Below are positions 59,570-64,000 of a stretch of 64,000 bases of DNA, piece by piece. This DNA comes from Fistularia commersonii (Eukaryota > Chordata > Actinopteri > Syngnathiformes > Fistulariidae). Under the pieces are notes generated by a model. That model saw only the letters and a program-made list of their open reading frames with translations. It was not told the origin of the DNA and made no database searches. The position numbers were made by a program, and so were the translations under genes. The stretch is taken from assembly GCA_037954325.1 (NCBI GenBank), contig JBBMNZ010000001.1, forward strand, positions 17,184,258-17,248,257, in the 5' to 3' direction. The stretch's first letter is position 1. Every line of letters begins with the position of its first letter.

Positions 59570-60525
59570 TCTCTCCTAAACCGCTTCACAATAATGATGG
59601 AGGAAAAATTATTTTTGAGGTTTTCAGTTCAACACTGATATTTAGTGCCCTTTCACCCCTTAACTCTCAGGTAAGAGGTACCTTTCCAATGTTCAATTAA
59701 CAGTTTGCCAACTTAGAACGTGGGAGTCTGTGAAGATGATCCAGCATCTTCCTGTTGATGAATTACAAACTTGTTTGACCTACAATGGATGTCCTGTCAG
59801 AAACTCAGACACTGAACTTATGTCTATCAGATGGCGCCGTCAACAAAGTGAAATCTGAAGTCTCTAAAACATTACTAGTATTTCTTCATTTTGTTTGTTT
59901 TGACGAGGACGCTAAGTAGCGCCCAGAAGCGGTGACACTCAGGGCGATCTCAAACATCAACTTTCAAAAATTACCCTAACACTAATGGCTAAGGTTTAGA
60001 AAGAATACACAAATACATGATGGGGAGTTTTTTTTTAAAGATAGAAAATAGATAAAACAGGATTTTTATGGTTCGGGAACAAATGGGTTTGTCAGCAAGG
60101 CAAAAAACAAAAGAGCATGACATATTGTTGGGCAATTTCTTCAGGATGATTACATTTTTTTTTGTTAATTTTGTTGAATTAATTGATTTGTTGTTTGTTC
60201 TTTTTCTTGAAATAATTCATTGAGATATAATTTAAGAGAGCCAGAAAAAAAGCATCCATTAAGGAAGAAAAGAATATCAGACAATCAGGATAGTTATTTC
60301 CAGAAAAAGTGTTTATGTTTTATTTCTTCTGCATGTTTTTCAGATCAGATCTAATTCAATTATATGATTTGAAGTTATTTAGGGCAAATTTTGCTGTTTT
60401 TGGTCTCAGTTAGAAACTACAGGTTGTTTTTGTTGATGAGGCTGTAAGATGACTGACATACACATACACACAGATAAATGGAGAGGCAAAAGACAACTCA
60501 CAACTGTCCTGTCTATCTCTTCACA
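59570..60525. other. Intronic sequence, nothing recognised
   Basis: No repeat or exon was seen. One 22-bp motif, CGTGTCTCTCCTAAACCGCTTC at 59567-59588, also occurs at 59069-59092, so a short local duplication exists. Confidence 0.4.
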
Positions 60526-60526
60526 T

Positions 60527-60527
<1 letters not shown>

Positions 60528-60592
<65 letters not shown>
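60528..60592. repeat. (TG)n microsatellite
   Basis: About 60 bp of (TG)n, nearly pure. Confidence 0.95.
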
Positions 60593-60595
<3 letters not shown>

Positions 60596-61039
60596 AGGCA
60601 ACAATCAAACCCTGTCTCGGAGACAAAGAATCATGTTGGATGTTTGACGTCTGACCTCCTAGGGGCATTGAAACTCCTCAAACTGATGATCAAATTTACA
60701 CAAATAAAGAATTGGAATCAAATAAATTGATCTCTCTGTGGCTCTTGATCCACATATGAGCACGACATACATTTGACAACTGTCTGAAACTTTTGTCCTG
60801 CCAGTGTTGCAAACATGCTGTTTTCAGGAAGGATTTATTTGAGAACACTGGGAGCTGCTGGTCATTTTTATGGAACCATAAATTCATGCCGTTATTCTCC
60901 AAAACATCGTTAAATCATATCTTCACTCGAAATAAAGTATCAGAAATGATTTGTCCATTGTAACGGTGACCAAAGACAACCGGTGTGTTGTTTAGTTATT
61001 GCCATTTATTCTACATTTCATCCTAGCTCTCTTTAGAAG

Positions 61040-61603
61040 CACACACACACACACGCACACACACAAAAAAAAAAACCACACGCAAATTCACAAATTACCC
61101 TGTATTTAAAGTCACACTAAAATAAATCAACATGAACGAAGAGTTTAGGCTTCTTTTTTTTTCATTTAACGACCAAACAATTAAATGTAAATAATTCAAG
61201 AAACGATCCGTAAAATTCTGCTCTAATTAAGATTTCATCGCTCAGCCAGTGTATGTGTGCGTATGCTGTACATTACAATGTGTAAGTGCCTCTGTGCTTC
61301 TACATAGAAATGAATGTGTGAAAATAAAATATGCTGTATATTTCAGTGTGTGTGTGTGTGTGTGTGTTTGTGTGTTTGTGTGTGTAAGCGCACATATGCA
61401 TGCTCTCACATGTACGCGTGTGTTTGACTGTAGGTGTCTACAAGTGTGTGAATGTTCCTTCATTACTCCCCGTGTGCATAATATATGTTTGGGTGTCAGC
61501 GTGTGTGTGCATGCCTTTGCATGTATGTGTGTGTCCATCTGCGTTTGTGTGAGTGTATGTTTCAATCTGTGTGTATGTGTGTGTGTGCCTGCATGCGTGC
61601 GTG

Positions 61604-61637
<34 letters not shown>

Positions 61638-61800
61638 CGTGATGTAGTTAATATTTCACTCGAACCTCACAGGCGAGTGTGAGTTTATTAATTATGGCTG
61701 AAATGTGAAGCAAAAGACGCTCATGAATATCAGAAGCTGCTGCAGGTTGTCAATCTCACTCACTCACACACACACACACACACACACACACAAATGCCCG
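61040..61800. repeat. Scattered CA and TG arrays
   Basis: CA at 61039-61066, TG at 61345-61387, a long interrupted TG-rich stretch at 61470-61640 containing GCATGCGTGCGTGCATG, and CA at 61765-61793. Confidence 0.85.
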
Positions 61801-62039
61801 CGCTGAATATAAAGCCATTGTTAGTACTTTGCAGGATTTCTCTTTTCTTTTTTCTTTCTTTCTAATTTTTTTGTCATGACATCTCTATCACATTTACTTT
61901 TTCTGTTTTATCACTTGCAGATTTTATCTCCTTTTCAAAAACATTTCCCATATTACAACCTGATTTTAAAAAAGTAGAAAGGAATCCATAACAAAAGGTA
62001 AAGCAAACATACTTTAAAGATTTCATTCATTCATTCATA

Positions 62040-62320
62040 CACTCACCAGGGTTCACCCTGAACCAGTCGCCAGTGGACCACAGGGCCAAATACAGAGACA
62101 AACATGAAGTCTCTCATTCATACATCCATGCAATTTATGGTGTCTTGTCAAACAACAGCATTTTTTAGGAATGATGGAGGAAAGAGGAAAACCTGGAGGA
62201 AATCCACGCAGACACAGGGAGAGCATGCCAACTCCACTGAGACAGGCTCCCTGTCAGAATGGGAGCAGGGACCTTCTTGCTTTGGAATTGATAACCACTG
62301 CACCGTGCACCCAATGACAA
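62040..62320 (-). mobile_element. SINE copy with recognisable head
   Basis: Minus-strand SINE. In plus orientation it shows GTTCACCCTGAACCAGTCGC, ACAGGGCCAAATACAGAGAC, ATCCACGCAGACACAGGGAG and CATGCCAACTCCACTGAGAC. The head reads GGACCTTCTTGCTTTGGAAT and ACCACTGCACCGTGCACCC, whose reverse complement carries a weak A-box. The (GATG)n tail is absent. Confidence 0.7.
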
Positions 62321-62329
62321 ACAGGCCAA

Positions 62330-63580
62330 ATACTGTGCCTTTTTCATTTATGTAATAGTAGTAACAATGTGATGACACATACATGACAAGCAACATCCAG
62401 CAATAGATTTGATGGCTTTTTGTTTCAGTTATTTACCACCAGTTTCTGTCTAGTTCAAGGGTTATCTTTGTTAGAAATAAGCTGTCATAACCAAGGCAGA
62501 AAAGGTTTAAAACAAAAAATAAGTACTTAAGAAATTTGCAAGACATTATGTATTTAAAAAAGCAGTAATCAGCTAAAACCTTCCCAGCTCTTTACTCTGA
62601 CTGCATGGGTTAAAAAAGGCCTCATATTGCCTCTTTCTTTTTTTTATTGTGTTCGGACGCAGCTTCAACCCATAAACCTGCAGCGCTGTTCGAAAACCAA
62701 CCGCAGGACACGAATCAATTCATCCACTTCCCTTAAAGCCTTGAAAATAAAAGCTTAAAGAGCCTCTCGCGCTGCCAGAGTCCAAGGCGTCAAAACATCA
62801 AATTACCCACAAAGTGAGGCAGAGAAAATAAAAAGTGATTTATTCTTCCAGGAAAGTAAATATGATGCGACTCTTTACAGCTGACAGGAAGTCAAGCGAC
62901 TGCTTGTGGGAGGAATAAAAAAAGGGAAACAAACCACAGAAGAATTAAGGCAAAGAAGAACCAACGGAATTACAAGCAAACGAACACCCCCTCAATTATC
63001 AGAAACAAATTACTCAGAAATCATCAAGAAATAGACGAAAAAATACGAGTAGTAAAAAAAATTTTAACCAGAAAATATGGCATGATTTTGGACAATGATA
63101 AGGATGAAAAAAAACCACAATGTCACCTACAAAGTCAACATTAAATGAAATTATTGATCAATCATGCAAAAGAGAAAAAAAAAACAAAGAATCTTATTTA
63201 AAGTGAGCATGATTTGAAAGAAAATTGAATAATGATGAAAGAGAATCATCAATGAGTTGGGGGGGAGGTTGTGTACAAATCTTAAAAAAAAATTCAAAAA
63301 AATATCACAAATTTGCAAAAAAAATTGGAAATCCCGTTAAAATAAGAAGCTTAAAACCTCCACAGAAATTAACAAATAAATAAAAGCAAAATTGTCCCAA
63401 AAATATTTTAGTAGACTTAAAAGACTGAAAGACATTATCTCAAATTATGGATACAGGTATTTCAAAACTAGCATAAATGACAAAAAAAAAACTCTAGTGA
63501 AATTGAAAAAAAAAAAAAACTTTAAATTACCCACATATCAATGACTAATATATAAAAATTATGAATGTATGGTGGCATGT
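62330..63580. other. Intronic sequence, nothing firmly recognised
   Basis: 62640-62830 is unique and mixed in composition, with TCAAATTACCC at 62797, and could be conserved. 62930-63530 is A-rich. No exon was seen. Confidence 0.4.
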
Positions 63581-63582
63581 CG

Positions 63583-63621
<39 letters not shown>

Positions 63622-63636
63622 TGTGTGTGTGTGTGA
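63583..63636. repeat. (TG)n microsatellite
   Basis: About 50 bp of (TG)n with one TA interruption. Confidence 0.95.
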
Positions 63637-64000
63637 ATGCACGCACGCCTCGGCAGATCCTCAGCAATGTGAGACATAAAAGTTCCTTCTCTCTCCTGGA
63701 AACTGAAAGTGATTCCGTCTCTCCGACACTTAAAATACCCAGGAAACAAAATGGAGGCAAACGGAGGCTTTGTTTCATGTGCGCTGCGTCTCTCCGGTGT
63801 CTCCCCGTCCTCGGGGAAGGGTGGGTTGGAGGGGGGTGAGGGGCATCACCGCGGTAACAAGCTGGAAAAGTGCCCGAGGCAAAAGCGAGCAGTGGCTCAG
63901 AGGTGAAGACGAGGTGAAAGTCAGATCTCGATGGCAAAAAAAAAAAAAAAAAGGGAAGGAAAAATAAATAAAAACACCGCTGTCGTAGGTGGGTTGCTGT

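Overview
The window is a piece of a vertebrate nuclear genome, almost certainly a percomorph-type teleost fish. It is dominated by long (CA)n/(TG)n microsatellites, decayed fish non-LTR retrotransposons (Rex3-like and other RTE-clade LINEs, an L2-like LINE, an R2-group LINE 3' end), tRNA-headed SINEs and hAT remnants. There are no operons, prokaryotic signals or CRISPR arrays.

The only host coding sequence I can support is two internal exons of one minus-strand gene, npas3, which encodes a neuronal bHLH-PAS transcription factor. The bHLH exon (40692-40929) and the linker/PAS-A-start exon (14373-14455) are joined in frame (phase 1) across a 26.2-kb intron (14456-40691). Everything else is intronic. 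Positions 40930-64000 are the upstream intron and 1-14372 the downstream intron. The flanking exons (N-terminal exon; rest of PAS-A) were not found and probably lie outside.

Layout in plus coordinates. 1-800: R2-group LINE 3' end. 2.5-6.05 kb: degenerate L2-like LINE. 7.6-11.06 kb: SINE fragment, then a nearly full-length but dead Rex3-like LINE. 14.37-14.59 kb: npas3 exon, whose acceptor lies beside a TG/CG microsatellite. 17.78-18.10 kb: best-preserved SINE. 20.8-24.85 kb: two RTE 3' fragments, a hAT-like fragment, a Rex3 minus copy and a doubtful LTR-like stretch. 25-29.2 kb: large CA/TG arrays and a purine tract. 30.1-31 kb: GC-rich candidate regulatory block and a CAA-like triplet tract. 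31.56-34.2 kb: Rex3 minus copy. 35-38 kb: SINE, CA/TG arrays and a 645-bp internally deleted hAT element. 39.9-40.5 kb: degenerate TAG-triplet tract. 40.7-40.9 kb: npas3 bHLH exon. 42.09-42.36 kb: 13-unit 21-bp minisatellite. 47.6-49.1 kb: about 1.3 kb of polypyrimidine DNA. 52.56-55.78 kb: probable solo LTR split by an RTE LINE. 57.4-62.3 kb: SINE fragments and two unique-looking candidate regulatory blocks.

I did not find a convincing new multi-gene system. The most interesting observations are the microsatellite-based 3' splice site of the 83-nt npas3 exon with an apparent distal branch point, the nested LTR/LINE insertion with an unusually long flanking duplication, the shared 3' tail of the SINE and the Rex3-like LINEs, the internally deleted hAT element, and the 21-bp minisatellite.
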